Below, one piece after another: positions 55,478-63,918 of a stretch of 64,000 nucleotides of DNA; within the stretch, counting starts at the first letter, position 1; each line of letters opens with the position of its first letter. The notes below the pieces were generated by a model. It was not told where the DNA came from, did no database searches, and saw only the letters and a list, made by a program, of their open reading frames with translations. The stretch covers positions 34,590 through 98,589 of the forward strand of contig JAFGCO010000018.1 of NCBI GenBank assembly GCA_016932575.1, in the 5' to 3' direction. The DNA is from a bacterium (lineage in GTDB: Bacteria > Zhuqueibacterota > QNDG01 > JAFGCO01). Both the position numbers and the translations under genes were made by a program.

Positions 55478-56139
55478 CCGGCTTTCTCCGCTCTTAATAA
55501 CCGGACATAACGGTCAAAAAAGAAAAACTCTTCAAATTTGGCAAAATGGTAACCGGACAGTATTTTTTTCCAGTCCCGCTTGATAAAATCAAACGCATAT
55601 TTACATTCAAACCGTTGAAAAACAAAGCGATATAATGCCGGCATTTCATGGAGTTCAAACTCTGAAAAATCAAGCATAAAAAACAGACCGCCGGTTTTCA
55701 AATGCTTGAATACATTTTCTAATACCGCTAAGCGGATTTCATGCGGAAATCCGTGAATGACAAAGCTGATCCATACTTTATCAAATTGGTCTGACAAATC
55801 AAATGGCTGATCAATTCGTTGCCGGATAAAATCAATATGCTTGTACTTCCCGCACTTCTTTTTAAATATTTCCTCCATCACTGGAGAGTTATCCATACAC
55901 GTAATTTTTCCATTCGGATTGAGATAGGCATTCATGATGAGAGCATTTCGCCCTGTCCCGCATCCCAAATCCAAAATTTTATCTTCAGATTGAATATCCA
56001 TGGCCTGAATTGCTTTTCGGATAAATCCGCAATAAAGGCCGAAAGATGCAATATTCATGATTCTGTCATAATTTTTTGCCGAAAACGAATTAAGCTCAAC
56101 TTTGGATTCAGGATATAATTTATCTGATTTCATTTTCAT
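55474..56139 (-). CDS. UbiE/class I methyltransferase
   Basis: 221 residues from the ATG at 56139. Motif I is ILDLGCGTGRNALIM, with ITCMDNSPVM as motif II, DKVWISFVIHGFP and FKHLKTGGLFFMLDF. The extra N-terminal codons up to a GTG at 56169 read like the end of a decayed upstream gene (see 56140-56312), so they are left out. Substrate unknown. Confidence 0.82.
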   Translation of the reverse strand: MKMKSDKLYPESKVELNSFSAKNYDRIMNIASFGLYCGFIRKAIQAMDIQSEDKILDLGCGTGRNALIMNAYLNPNGKITCMDNSPVMEEIFKKKCGKYKHIDFIRQRIDQPFDLSDQFDKVWISFVIHGFPHEIRLAVLENVFKHLKTGGLFFMLDFSEFELHEMPALYRFVFQRFECKYAFDFIKRDWKKILSGYHFAKFEEFFFFDRYVRLLRAEKAG

Positions 56140-56312
56140 TTTTTTAATCTTGTTTAACCACCATGGCACAATTGCGGCAAAAAATATCCGATTTACACTT
56201 TATCCGGATGCGCTATCTCTATCTGGATAATGGCCTTTGACGAGGCGACACCAGTTTTGCATCCACCGTAACAGGTAAAAATCAATAACCGATAACGCAC
56301 TCGGTTCCTCAA
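56140..56312 (-). pseudogene. Remnant of a DGC-type putative zinc-binding protein gene
   Basis: On the minus strand, a frame from a TTG at 56312 reads YRLLIFTCYGGCKTGVASSK and then AIIQIEIAHPDKV, then TAA in place of a Lys codon, then IGYFLPQLC. A shifted frame continues IVPWWLNKIKKM into the methyltransferase 5' end. This resembles known Cys-rich zinc-binding proteins with a following CLPA-VPW segment, from memory. A nonsense mutation and a frameshift would have inactivated it. Confidence 0.55.
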
Positions 56313-56316
56313 ATAA

Positions 56317-56676
56317 TTAATTATTCTCCAATTTCTCAAGTTCTTTCAATGTTCTTTCTGCAATCATTTTCTGACTGTTGAAATGTTTTTTCATTCGATT
56401 CAAACACTTCACCTTTTCCTCAACATCGCCGAGATATCGGGCACAAAGCTCCATATATTGCTTTGTCATTTTTACATTATCATTGATTTTTTCGGAGACT
56501 TTTTCACTGTCATGTCTTATCGAATTCTGCGGGCACACATCGTGACAAATTCCACAGCGGATACATTCAGCCATATTAATATCAGCCTTTTCCATCTTCA
56601 ATGAAATCGCACCGGCAGGGCATTCGTCGATGCAAATCCCGCATCCCGTACAATTTCCTTGGTCAACCCAGGGCAT
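56317..56676 (-). CDS. Ferredoxin-like 2[4Fe-4S] protein with helical tail
   Basis: 119 residues. Two cluster motifs are CTGCGICIDECPAGAI and CIRCGICHDVCPQNSI. The C-terminal half (about 60-119) is a charged helix ending LKELEKLENN. The RBS AAGGAGAG is just before the ATG at 56676; a longer frame lacks support. It is an electron carrier or sensor in the Fe-S run. Confidence 0.9.
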   Translation of the reverse strand: MPWVDQGNCTGCGICIDECPAGAISLKMEKADINMAECIRCGICHDVCPQNSIRHDSEKVSEKINDNVKMTKQYMELCARYLGDVEEKVKCLNRMKKHFNSQKMIAERTLKELEKLENN

Positions 56677-56699
56677 TATTCTCTCCTTCTTTTTTATAA

Positions 56700-56954
56700 T
56701 CATTTTTCACAGCAGCGTTTGGGATTGGAACAGCCATTCCCGCAATCACAGCCACGATTGCTATTACGGCTTTTATTTTTATAATCCGTGGCGTAAAAAC
56801 CTGATCCTTTGAATATCACTCCGGCCCCCCCGGAAATCAACCTGCGCACAGGGCCGGAACATTGCGGGCATTCTGTTAACGGCTTGTCTTTCATATTTTG
56901 AAATTGCGTAAACCTGTGACCGCAGGATTTACATTCATATTCATAGTTAGGCAT
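56700..56954 (-). CDS. FmdB-family zinc-ribbon protein
   Basis: 84 residues. MPNYEYECKSCGHRFTQ and LTECPQCSGPVRRLIS are the FmdB ribbon. GSGFYATDYKNKS follows, as in many members, and the tail is Cys-rich (CDCGNGCSNPKRCCEK). Role unproven. It is in line between the MinD fusion and the ferredoxin. Confidence 0.9.
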   Translation of the reverse strand: MPNYEYECKSCGHRFTQFQNMKDKPLTECPQCSGPVRRLISGGAGVIFKGSGFYATDYKNKSRNSNRGCDCGNGCSNPKRCCEK

Positions 56955-57096
56955 GGTATTACCCCATTAAATAAGTTCATCACCCAGGCGTATTTCAAAA
57001 CTCCGGGCTCCAATTTATTCCTCCCATGCTTTTATCTTTACTCTTCCTCGAAACAAGGAGGTCGCACAATGACAGACTATACATCCGTCCGAATAT

Positions 57097-58947
57097 TTAT
57101 TTGCGTTCTACATGCAAAATCCCGTTCATCTTTTCCCAAATTTTCTTGATGCTTTCCGTTAATGGCGTATCCGTGTATTCAACCACAGATAATTTTTGCA
57201 TCTGAGCCTCTGTCACTTCTTTTCCATACGGTATGGTTCCCAAGAACGTCGCACCGTATTCTTCAGCCAGCTCATTAATCTTATGAGTTAATTCTTCATT
57301 TAAATCGTACTTATTGACAATCACTCCGGAACGGACACCAAAATGATGAATGACCTGCAGCACCCTCTCTAAATCATGAATTCCGGATACGGTGGGTTCG
57401 GTGACCGCCAGGGCAAATTCGGCGCCTGTAATTGAAGATATCACCGGACATCCAGTACCGGGAGCGCCGTCCATGATGGCTTCAGAGATGCCATTCTGCT
57501 GGGCAAGATATGCTGCTTTATCACGGACGATAGTGACCAGCCTGCCGGAATTCTCCTCGGCCACTCCGAGTTTGGCATGACTCATGGGACCATGCCGGCA
57601 GTCCGACATAAACCACTCTCCATTGAGGGCCGGCTTGCTTTTAATGGCATCATCAGCACAGACCAGTTCACATACACCGCAACCTTCGCATGCCAGCGCA
57701 TCTATTTCATATCTGCTTTTGCCGTTTTCTTGAAATTCCCGGACTGCCGAGAACCGGCACACCTGCTTGCACTTGCCGCATTGTGTGCAGACATCCTGAT
57801 CGATGCGCACTTCGACGCCCCCGCTAAATAATCCCCTTTCCTTGATTTGGGGAGATAAAACCAGATGTAAATCCGCTGCGTCTACATCGCAGTCTGCAAT
57901 TACAACAGATTGCGCCAATGCAGTAAAACTTGCGGTCAGAGACGTTTTTCCGGTGCCGCCTTTGCCGCTGATCACCACCAATTCTCTCGGTTTTTGATTT
58001 TGAGATTCGCCGTAACTTTTTGCTCGCTCGGGAGATTTTTTACTCGTTATCTTTTCTTTTCCCGCTTTTTTTCTCACCGGTCGTTCCTGTTCGGCCAAAA
58101 TCAGCACATCATCAGCTATTTTTTCAAATCTCTTTCTAATTTCTGGAAATTGGTCGACGGCCATCTCTCCCCTGGAATAACTTTCGGCTATCTTTCGTTC
58201 ATCCGGAATTTCTCCGATAATATCCAGCTGTTCTGCTTCGCAGTACGCTTTTAACGCATCATCGTGATATTCAGCCCGGTTGACGAGAATCGCCGGTTCC
58301 TGACCGATTTCGCGGGCCATATCAACCGAAAGTTTCAGATCATTTATTCCAAAGGGCGTTGGATCGGTCACCAAAACACACAAGTCAACATCCTTCACTG
58401 TTTCCACAACAGGACAGCTTGTTCCGGGAGAGGAATCCAGTATATTGATGCAATCTCCCGTGTATTCTTTGATTTTTTGTACCAGTCTTGGAGACATCCC
58501 TCCTTCAGCAGTTTCCAAAAGCGCATAAAACACATTGATATTCTGGCTTGCACCTTCTTTAATTATCCCGATTTTTCTGTCTTTTTCAAGTATCGCATCC
58601 ACAGGACAGGCAATGACGCATCCGCCGCATACATGGCATAATTCTCTAAATATTAAAACATTATCCTTAACCATTGCAATGGCGTTATAATGACATGCTT
58701 CAGCACATTTGCCGCAGTGAATGCATTTTTCTTCATCCACGTCCATCGGAGCAACCAGAGTCACATCTTTTTGTTTATGAATCACCGGATGAATAAATAA
58801 ATGCCCGTTTGGTTCTTCCACATCACAATCCAAATAGTGAATCCGGTCATGTTTTTCGGAGAGCACTTTCGCCAGATTCGTCGCAATAAATGTTTTTCCG
58901 GTTCCGCCTTTTCCGCTCGAAATTGCTATATTTATTTTCTTTCTCAT
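57097..58947 (-). CDS. Double MinD-type P-loop ATPase with two inserted ferredoxin domains
   Basis: 616 residues. Half 1 starts INIAISSGKGGTGKTFIA, with Fe-S motifs CIHCGKCAEACHYNAI and CHVCGGCVIACPVDAI. A charged linker at about 290-325 leads to half 2 (LVVISGKGGTGKTSLTASF), with CTQCGKCKQVCRF and CEGCGVCELVCADDAI, and GAPGTGCPVISS near the end. In many anaerobes the two are separate adjacent genes (COG1149). Here they are joined in a single frame. The start overlaps the previous ferredoxin gene by 4 nt (ATGA). Confidence 0.93.
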   Translation of the reverse strand: MRKKINIAISSGKGGTGKTFIATNLAKVLSEKHDRIHYLDCDVEEPNGHLFIHPVIHKQKDVTLVAPMDVDEEKCIHCGKCAEACHYNAIAMVKDNVLIFRELCHVCGGCVIACPVDAILEKDRKIGIIKEGASQNINVFYALLETAEGGMSPRLVQKIKEYTGDCINILDSSPGTSCPVVETVKDVDLCVLVTDPTPFGINDLKLSVDMAREIGQEPAILVNRAEYHDDALKAYCEAEQLDIIGEIPDERKIAESYSRGEMAVDQFPEIRKRFEKIADDVLILAEQERPVRKKAGKEKITSKKSPERAKSYGESQNQKPRELVVISGKGGTGKTSLTASFTALAQSVVIADCDVDAADLHLVLSPQIKERGLFSGGVEVRIDQDVCTQCGKCKQVCRFSAVREFQENGKSRYEIDALACEGCGVCELVCADDAIKSKPALNGEWFMSDCRHGPMSHAKLGVAEENSGRLVTIVRDKAAYLAQQNGISEAIMDGAPGTGCPVISSITGAEFALAVTEPTVSGIHDLERVLQVIHHFGVRSGVIVNKYDLNEELTHKINELAEEYGATFLGTIPYGKEVTEAQMQKLSVVEYTDTPLTESIKKIWEKMNGILHVERK

Positions 58948-59303
58948 CTTCTCCTACCCCCGCCACCTTTACCTCCCCCCCTTCCATCCCGGGGTCCTCT
59001 GCCCATACCGCGCCCCATGCCGCTCCCCATGCCCCGGCCACCTCCGCGGCCCATCCCCATTCCCCTCCCTGTTCCGAAAGCCGGACCCGGAAACATCGGG
59101 GACTGATTTGGGAATCCGGTTTGCGGAGACTGCGTATCAGAATAAACAGCACCCGTCGGACAGGCCTGAACACATATTCCGCATTGGCTGCATAGATTGG
59201 ATTCAATACGGGCTTTTCCGTCACTTATCGATATCGCACCGGCCGGACAAACCTGGATACACTCTCCACATCCCGTACATTTTTCTTCATTGATTTGAAA
59301 CAT
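58944..59303 (-). CDS. Ferredoxin with Gly/Arg/Met-rich tail
   Basis: 119 residues. Residues about 1-55 hold two 4Fe-4S motifs (CTGCGECIQVCPAGAI and CSQCGICVQACPTGAV). After a linker, residues about 75-119 are low-complexity (GMGRGGGRGMGSGMGRG and RDGRGGGKGGGG). Such tails accompany MinD/ferredoxin clusters in anaerobes. Probable electron carrier or metal-site partner of the ATPase. It overlaps the next gene by 4 nt. Confidence 0.88.
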   Translation of the reverse strand: MFQINEEKCTGCGECIQVCPAGAISISDGKARIESNLCSQCGICVQACPTGAVYSDTQSPQTGFPNQSPMFPGPAFGTGRGMGMGRGGGRGMGSGMGRGMGRGPRDGRGGGKGGGGRRR

Positions 59304-59350
59304 TCTGCATCTCCTTCGATACTCGTATCCGTATCATTTTTCTGAAAAAA

Positions 59351-59959
59351 TCACAAATTCGATTCTATCTTTTTCTTAAGATCATATTCATAATTGGGCG
59401 TGATTCCAATCATTTGATCAACGACGTTGCCATTTTTAAAAAAATATAACGTCGGTATACTTCTGATCCTGTATTTCATCGAGGTCTGGCGCGCCTCATC
59501 AACATTCAGCTTGCATATCTTCAATTGCCCTTGATATTGACGGGACATTTTCTCAAGCACAGGAGCAGCCATGAGACAAGGTCTGCACCACGAAGCCCAG
59601 AAATCCACTAGAACGGGAATATCCGATTGCAGAACCACATTTTCAAAATTCTGATCATTGACCATGACTGGTCCGGAAGTTACCTTTTCTGCTGCTGTTT
59701 TAATTTCTGGTTCTGTCTTCTTTTGAACGTTTTCGACCGTGTCCGCATTCACAGTCTGTACGGGTTCCGTCTCAGATTTGGCAAGAGTTGTATCTTTTAC
59801 ATTATCAGTCGTTTTCTCGATGAGCTGCGGCTCCTTCGTCTTTCTCCTGGAGATATCTTCTTCTGCCTGCTTTCCGCATCCCGAAATAACTGCAGACCAT
59901 GCAATTCCGGTGATAATCAATAGATTTCTTACAGGAAATGCCTGATTCTTCTTATTCAT
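59351..59959 (-). CDS. Thioredoxin-domain lipoprotein
   Basis: 202 residues. Lipobox VISGC (Cys about 28). A charged, Thr-rich linker to about residue 95 is followed by a thioredoxin fold: VLVDFWASWCRPCLMAAP (CRPC instead of CGPC) and YRIRSIPTLYFFKNG with the cis-Pro. It should act as a reductant at the periplasmic side. The RBS is AAGGAGG. It heads the Fe-S run, about 180 bp from the Fur-box-like site. Confidence 0.92.
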   Translation of the reverse strand: MNKKNQAFPVRNLLIITGIAWSAVISGCGKQAEEDISRRKTKEPQLIEKTTDNVKDTTLAKSETEPVQTVNADTVENVQKKTEPEIKTAAEKVTSGPVMVNDQNFENVVLQSDIPVLVDFWASWCRPCLMAAPVLEKMSRQYQGQLKICKLNVDEARQTSMKYRIRSIPTLYFFKNGNVVDQMIGITPNYEYDLKKKIESNL

Positions 59960-60140
59960 ATTTCCTCCTTATTTTATTCGGATCAAAACTGCCGACCGGT
60001 TTCTTTTTATCATCCTTTTAACCATTATGTACATTCTCCCATTCCCTATTTGTATCTTCGCTTCTTCTCTCCTTTTATGATCCGGTGAGAATTGACACTG
60101 AATAGATGAAATCATGTTATCATTTAATATACAAAAAAAT

Positions 60141-60165
60141 ATTGATAATGAAAATCATTTTCAAT
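60141..60165. promoter_or_regulatory. Fur-box-like palindrome
   Basis: GATAATGAAAATCATTTTC (60144-60162) matches the E. coli Fur consensus at 17 of 19 positions. The full inverted repeat 60141-60165 has 10 of 12 pairs. It lies about 180 bp before the thioredoxin start, in the 400-bp gap between this gene and the end of the GltD-like gene. The likely target is the minus-strand Fe-S run. Confidence 0.65.
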
Positions 60166-60263
60166 AATATTTCAAAATTTTTTATACGCTCACGGATCTA
60201 TTTAAAAATCATGAAATATAAATTGGATATGTGAATCGAAAAAGATAGGATATACGGATTTAT

Positions 60264-60377
60264 TTATTCAACATGCCTCTTTTTACCCATTTCGATAGCG
60301 GGAAAAATGAGGGACTCCATGATCAATTCAGTCGGATCCCCGTTTGACAAATCATCCAGTTCAAATAAATCGATCAA
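60264..60377 (-). other. Possible small ORF overlapping the GltD-like stop
   Basis: From a TTG at 60375-60377 the frame gives 37 residues: LIDLFELDDLSNGDPTELI and MESLIFPAIEMGKKRHVE, then TAA. The frame is +1 to the upstream gene, so it might be a lost C-terminal tail after a frameshift, or a small protein. No RBS with correct spacing is seen. Confidence 0.2.
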
Positions 60378-62208
60378 TTCCCTCGGATGCCGCTTTGGCA
60401 TCGGCAATGGCCGTTACTGCATCCAGGTTCATGTTGACAATATCGCCGCCGGCAAATACACCCTGAATAGATGTCATTCCGTTTTTGTCGACTTTGACTT
60501 TTCTGAATTTTGTGAACTTCAACTGATCAAACAGTTTTTTTGGAATAAATGAAAAATCCGGGGCCTGGCCAATCGCTTCAATAATCATATCGGCTTCCAA
60601 TAACATTTCTTGGCCCTCATAAAAAGTCGGGGCAAAGCGTCCCTGGGGGTCAAACACGGATTTGACTTTTTTACAAAGCAGACCTTTGACATGACCATCG
60701 TTATCCAGAACGACTTCTTTCGGTCCCCAGGCAGGATGAAACTGAATGCCTTCTTCCTTTGCCTCTTCGATTTCCTCTTTTGTGGCCGGCATCTCATCCC
60801 AGCTTTCCAATGAGACTGCCTTGGTCATCACATGATGCTTTGGATACTGCATATGCTGCAGCCGGAGAGCTTCCCTGGCCACATCCATGGCCACATTTCC
60901 TCCGCCAATGACAATAATATTTTTACCTACAGTCCGTTGTTCCCCAATTTTGTTATCGCTTAAGAACTCGAGCGCTTTGAGACACTTTTCAGAATTGCGG
61001 ACTCTTGTCGATCGGCTTTCCGTCAGCCCCGTCCCTATATACACGGCATCGTATTTCTTTAACAGATCCTGAAAAGAAATATCACGTCCGATTTTTGTAT
61101 TGAATCTGAACTCTGCTCCCAGAGAAGCGATATAGTTGACATCTTTGTCTATGCTTTCCAACGGCAGCCGATAGAGCGGCGGGCCGATACGTATCATCCC
61201 CCCGCCACCGGGCAGTGCATCAAATACCACAACATAATGGCCCTTTAAAGTCAGAAAATAGGCCACCGACAGTCCACTCGGACCGGCACCAATCACAGCA
61301 ATCCTTTTTCCTGACGGGGTTTTAAAACTCTGCTCCAAAGCTGTTTTGTAATCTTGAATCGTATCAGACACATAACGCTTCAACCACCGGATGGCCAGAG
61401 ACTCGCCTCTCAATCGCAGCGAGCAGGCATCTTCGCAGTATTTCATACAAATCCTTCCGCATATGGCCGGAATCGGATTGTCTTCAAATATCTTTCGCAG
61501 AGATGCATCAGGTTTATCTTCATAGATGGCCTGTATGTATTCGGATATTTTCAGATGGGCGGGACAGGCTTCTTCGCAAAGTTTACATTCCAGGCACCGC
61601 GATGCTTCTTTTTTTGCCTCTTCTCTGTTATATCCGATCACCTGTTCAATAAAGGAAAGTTTTCTTTCATCGGGAGCCACTTCCGGCATGGGTACCCGTT
61701 CCGGTTCGAACAGGGCATAATCCAGGTCGGAAACAAATCCCTCATAATCCTGCTTCCGATGGGAAAGGCTGGCTTTGAGCACAGAGTATTTTTCCGCAGG
61801 AAGGAATTTTTCCTGTTCGGATTTCTCATCCCGAGGCAAAAAAACAAAGGATCCGGTATTGAAATGAATATGGAAATAGTCCCGGGACAATCGCAGCGAA
61901 CCGGGAGGACAAATATCCACGCACAAGCCGCAAAAACAGCATCGGCCATAATCCAGTTGTGGCCGCTCATTCTTTTTCCCTTCCTCCGGTTTCGATGCCA
62001 ATTCTGTGATCTTGACCATATCGATGGCTTCATTAGGACAGATATCCGCACAATTCCCGCATCCTGTACAGGTATCCCAATCATTGAGATGAAATCCCCT
62101 GTACCTCCCGGCAGGTTCCTTCAACTCAAACGGATATCGCAATGTCTTCGGCTTCTTAAAGAGAAAACGTGCCGATTTTAAAGGACTGAACAGACTTGGT
62201 TTCGCCAT
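60361..62208 (-). CDS. Ferredoxin-fused GltD-like FAD/NAD(P) oxidoreductase
   Basis: 615 residues. N-terminal 4Fe-4S motifs CTGCGNCADICPNEAI and CCFCGLCVDICPPGSL resemble NuoI. A second Cys-rich helical module (CLECKLCEEACPAH and CGRICMKYCEDAC) matches the N-terminal domain of GltD/NfnB-type proteins. FAD site IAVIGAGPSGLSVAYF (about 300), NAD(P) site IIVIGGGNVAMDVARE (about 430), and GVFAGGDIVNMN near the end. It may pass electrons between NAD(P)H and the complex-I-like partner NuoD just upstream. Confidence 0.9.
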   Translation of the reverse strand: MAKPSLFSPLKSARFLFKKPKTLRYPFELKEPAGRYRGFHLNDWDTCTGCGNCADICPNEAIDMVKITELASKPEEGKKNERPQLDYGRCCFCGLCVDICPPGSLRLSRDYFHIHFNTGSFVFLPRDEKSEQEKFLPAEKYSVLKASLSHRKQDYEGFVSDLDYALFEPERVPMPEVAPDERKLSFIEQVIGYNREEAKKEASRCLECKLCEEACPAHLKISEYIQAIYEDKPDASLRKIFEDNPIPAICGRICMKYCEDACSLRLRGESLAIRWLKRYVSDTIQDYKTALEQSFKTPSGKRIAVIGAGPSGLSVAYFLTLKGHYVVVFDALPGGGGMIRIGPPLYRLPLESIDKDVNYIASLGAEFRFNTKIGRDISFQDLLKKYDAVYIGTGLTESRSTRVRNSEKCLKALEFLSDNKIGEQRTVGKNIIVIGGGNVAMDVAREALRLQHMQYPKHHVMTKAVSLESWDEMPATKEEIEEAKEEGIQFHPAWGPKEVVLDNDGHVKGLLCKKVKSVFDPQGRFAPTFYEGQEMLLEADMIIEAIGQAPDFSFIPKKLFDQLKFTKFRKVKVDKNGMTSIQGVFAGGDIVNMNLDAVTAIADAKAASEGIDRFI

Positions 62209-62249
62209 GGCTTTTTATTCCCTTATGCTTTCATACATAGATTAAAGAA

Positions 62250-63359
62250 TCATCGATCAATTTCCGGAGCCACCACATATAAACTGATCATGATATTGCC
62301 GACATCAGCAATGCTGGCATTTTCCAGAGTTTTTTCCAGAACCGTTAATCCGTGAGGATAAGATGGGGTTCGAAAGTGTACACGGTAAGGTTTATCCTCA
62401 CCATTGCTCACCAGATAAAGTCCCAGTTCCCCCCGGGAGGACTCACACCGCACATAAGTCTCGCCCTCAGGAATTTTCCATTTAAACGGATTCGGAACAC
62501 GATGATAAACGTCCCCTTTGGGCATGGCGTCCAGTAACTTAAAAATCATATGCACACTTTCAATCATCTCGTCCCGCACAACCCAAATCCGGGAGTAGGC
62601 ATCGCCGTCCTCCCGTGTCGGTACATTCCAGGGAACCTTGTCATAGGCTGCATAAGGTTCCACTTTTCGAATATCGTATTGCATACCGGTCGCTCTTAAA
62701 ACCTGCCCGGTTCCTCCCCATGCCAAAGCCTCTTCCCGCGTCACTTTACCGATTCCCCTGGCACGATTATAAAACAGCCGGTTATTAAAAAATGTATTGT
62801 CATAATCCGGCACGCATCCGCCAATGGAATGCAATGTATTCACAAGCTTATCTTCAAATCCTTTCGGGAAATCCCGCCGGACACCGCCGGGCCATATATA
62901 AATGTGATACACCCTGCCGCCTGTTAATTCTTCAAAAAGGTCCAGAACCAGATCCCGATGATACATGGCCCACTGAGCCACCGTATCAAAACCCAGCATA
63001 TTCGCATAAGCCCACAGACCAAAGAGATGGGATCCGACACGGGCAAGCTCCAGATAAATGCTTCTTACATAATGGGCCCGTTCGGGTACTTCAATATTTG
63101 CCAGTTTCTCAACCGCCATCGCATAGACCATTTCAATATGATCCGGTTCAACCACATTAATTCTGCATACCAGCGGAAAATTTTGTATCCATGTTCTGTA
63201 TTCCATCAATTTTTCAAAACCGCGGTGCAGATATCCGGGATTGGCGGTAGCTTTTAAAACCCGATCCCCTTCGACCTGGAGTGTAATGCTGAAATTTCCA
63301 ACCATGCCCAGATGCTGAGGGCCAAAGTAGAGTTCAAGTTCTCTCATGTCAGTGTCCAT
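62250..63359 (-). CDS. nuoD: NuoD-type (49-kDa) subunit of a complex-I-like enzyme
   Basis: 369 residues from the ATG at 63359. FGPQHLGMVGNFSITLQVEGD, TANPGYLHRGFEKLMEYRT, VARVGSHLFGLW-like text and GGTGQVLRATG identify the family. The nickel-binding Cys pairs of NiFe hydrogenases are absent (VCRINVVEPDHIE at the first site, VVAPEIDR at the end), so it is a quinone-type or scaffold subunit. The neighbouring GltD fusion might supply electrons. Other nuo genes are not in this window. A TTG-started extension lies in repeat DNA and is left out. Confidence 0.9.
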   Translation of the reverse strand: MDTDMRELELYFGPQHLGMVGNFSITLQVEGDRVLKATANPGYLHRGFEKLMEYRTWIQNFPLVCRINVVEPDHIEMVYAMAVEKLANIEVPERAHYVRSIYLELARVGSHLFGLWAYANMLGFDTVAQWAMYHRDLVLDLFEELTGGRVYHIYIWPGGVRRDFPKGFEDKLVNTLHSIGGCVPDYDNTFFNNRLFYNRARGIGKVTREEALAWGGTGQVLRATGMQYDIRKVEPYAAYDKVPWNVPTREDGDAYSRIWVVRDEMIESVHMIFKLLDAMPKGDVYHRVPNPFKWKIPEGETYVRCESSRGELGLYLVSNGEDKPYRVHFRTPSYPHGLTVLEKTLENASIADVGNIMISLYVVAPEIDR

Positions 63360-63387
63360 GTTTCCAGTGCACAAGTCACGAGTGCAC

Positions 63388-63476
63388 AAGTGATAAGTTC
63401 ATAAGTGATAAGTACACAAGTCACAAGTGCGTAATTTACTTGTGCTCCTGTGCTATTGCGCACTTCTGCTCTGAAG
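63388..63476. repeat. Left direct-repeat copy beside the four-helix-bundle gene
   Basis: 63388-63447 is repeated at 63859-63918 with one mismatch in 60 bp. It contains AAGT every 7-8 bases, then a hairpin CACAAGT/ACTTGTG, then the words TGTGCTCC and TGTGCTAT. The tract up to 63476 holds further degenerate TGCTC words. Confidence 0.75.
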
Positions 63477-63830
63477 TTATAGAGACTTGTAAAACTTCCA
63501 TAACAATTTCCCAATTTCAACACCTAAGTCATTTAATTCTTTGTGTTTTTCCACAGTTAAATATTCCAATCTTAAAGAAAAATCTAATAGATATCTTACT
63601 TCTGCCAACGAACCTAATGCTATATTTACAAACTGTCTTAATTCATTCTTACCTTGCCTGCCATATCCTTCAACAATATTTGTGGGAACAGATAATGCTG
63701 CTCGTCTCATTTGAGAAGTAATTCCATAAATTTCTTTTTTAGGAAAATTCTTTGTTGCGATAAAAATTTGATATGCAAACTCATCTGCTTTCTGCCACAC
63801 AATCAGCTTTTTATATCCTACTTCTTTCAT
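63477..63830 (-). CDS. Four-helix-bundle protein (23S rRNA intervening-sequence type)
   Basis: 117 residues from the ATG at 63830. The family is typified by YKKLIVWQKADEFAYQIF, FPKKEIYGITSQMRRAALSVP, TNIVEGYGRQGKNELRQF and LAEVRYLLDFSLRL. Such genes are found inside rRNA intervening sequences or elsewhere next to mobile or repeat DNA; the biochemical role is unknown. Both flanks are direct repeats, which suggests insertion as a cassette. Confidence 0.88.
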   Translation of the reverse strand: MKEVGYKKLIVWQKADEFAYQIFIATKNFPKKEIYGITSQMRRAALSVPTNIVEGYGRQGKNELRQFVNIALGSLAEVRYLLDFSLRLEYLTVEKHKELNDLGVEIGKLLWKFYKSL

Positions 63831-63858
63831 CTTACGATAGTGTAGAGGCATAAGTGAC

Positions 63859-63918
63859 AAGTGATAAGTTCATAAGTGATAAGTACACAAGTCACAAGTA
63901 CGTAATTTACTTGTGCTC
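63859..63918. repeat. Right direct-repeat copy beside the four-helix-bundle gene
   Basis: Same as 63388-63447 with one mismatch. It includes CACAAGTA/TACTTGTG as a perfect 8-bp inverted repeat and the AAGT array with alternating 7- and 8-base spacing. Confidence 0.8.

Noticed and set aside
58801-59195. Plus-strand frames rich in Pro and Ser opposite the ferredoxin tail
   Set aside because: They are the complement of the Gly/Arg-rich tail; composition is explained by the opposite strand.
62250-63359. Large subunit of a NiFe hydrogenase
   Set aside because: The Cys pairs that bind nickel are missing at both ends, so NuoD is the better call.
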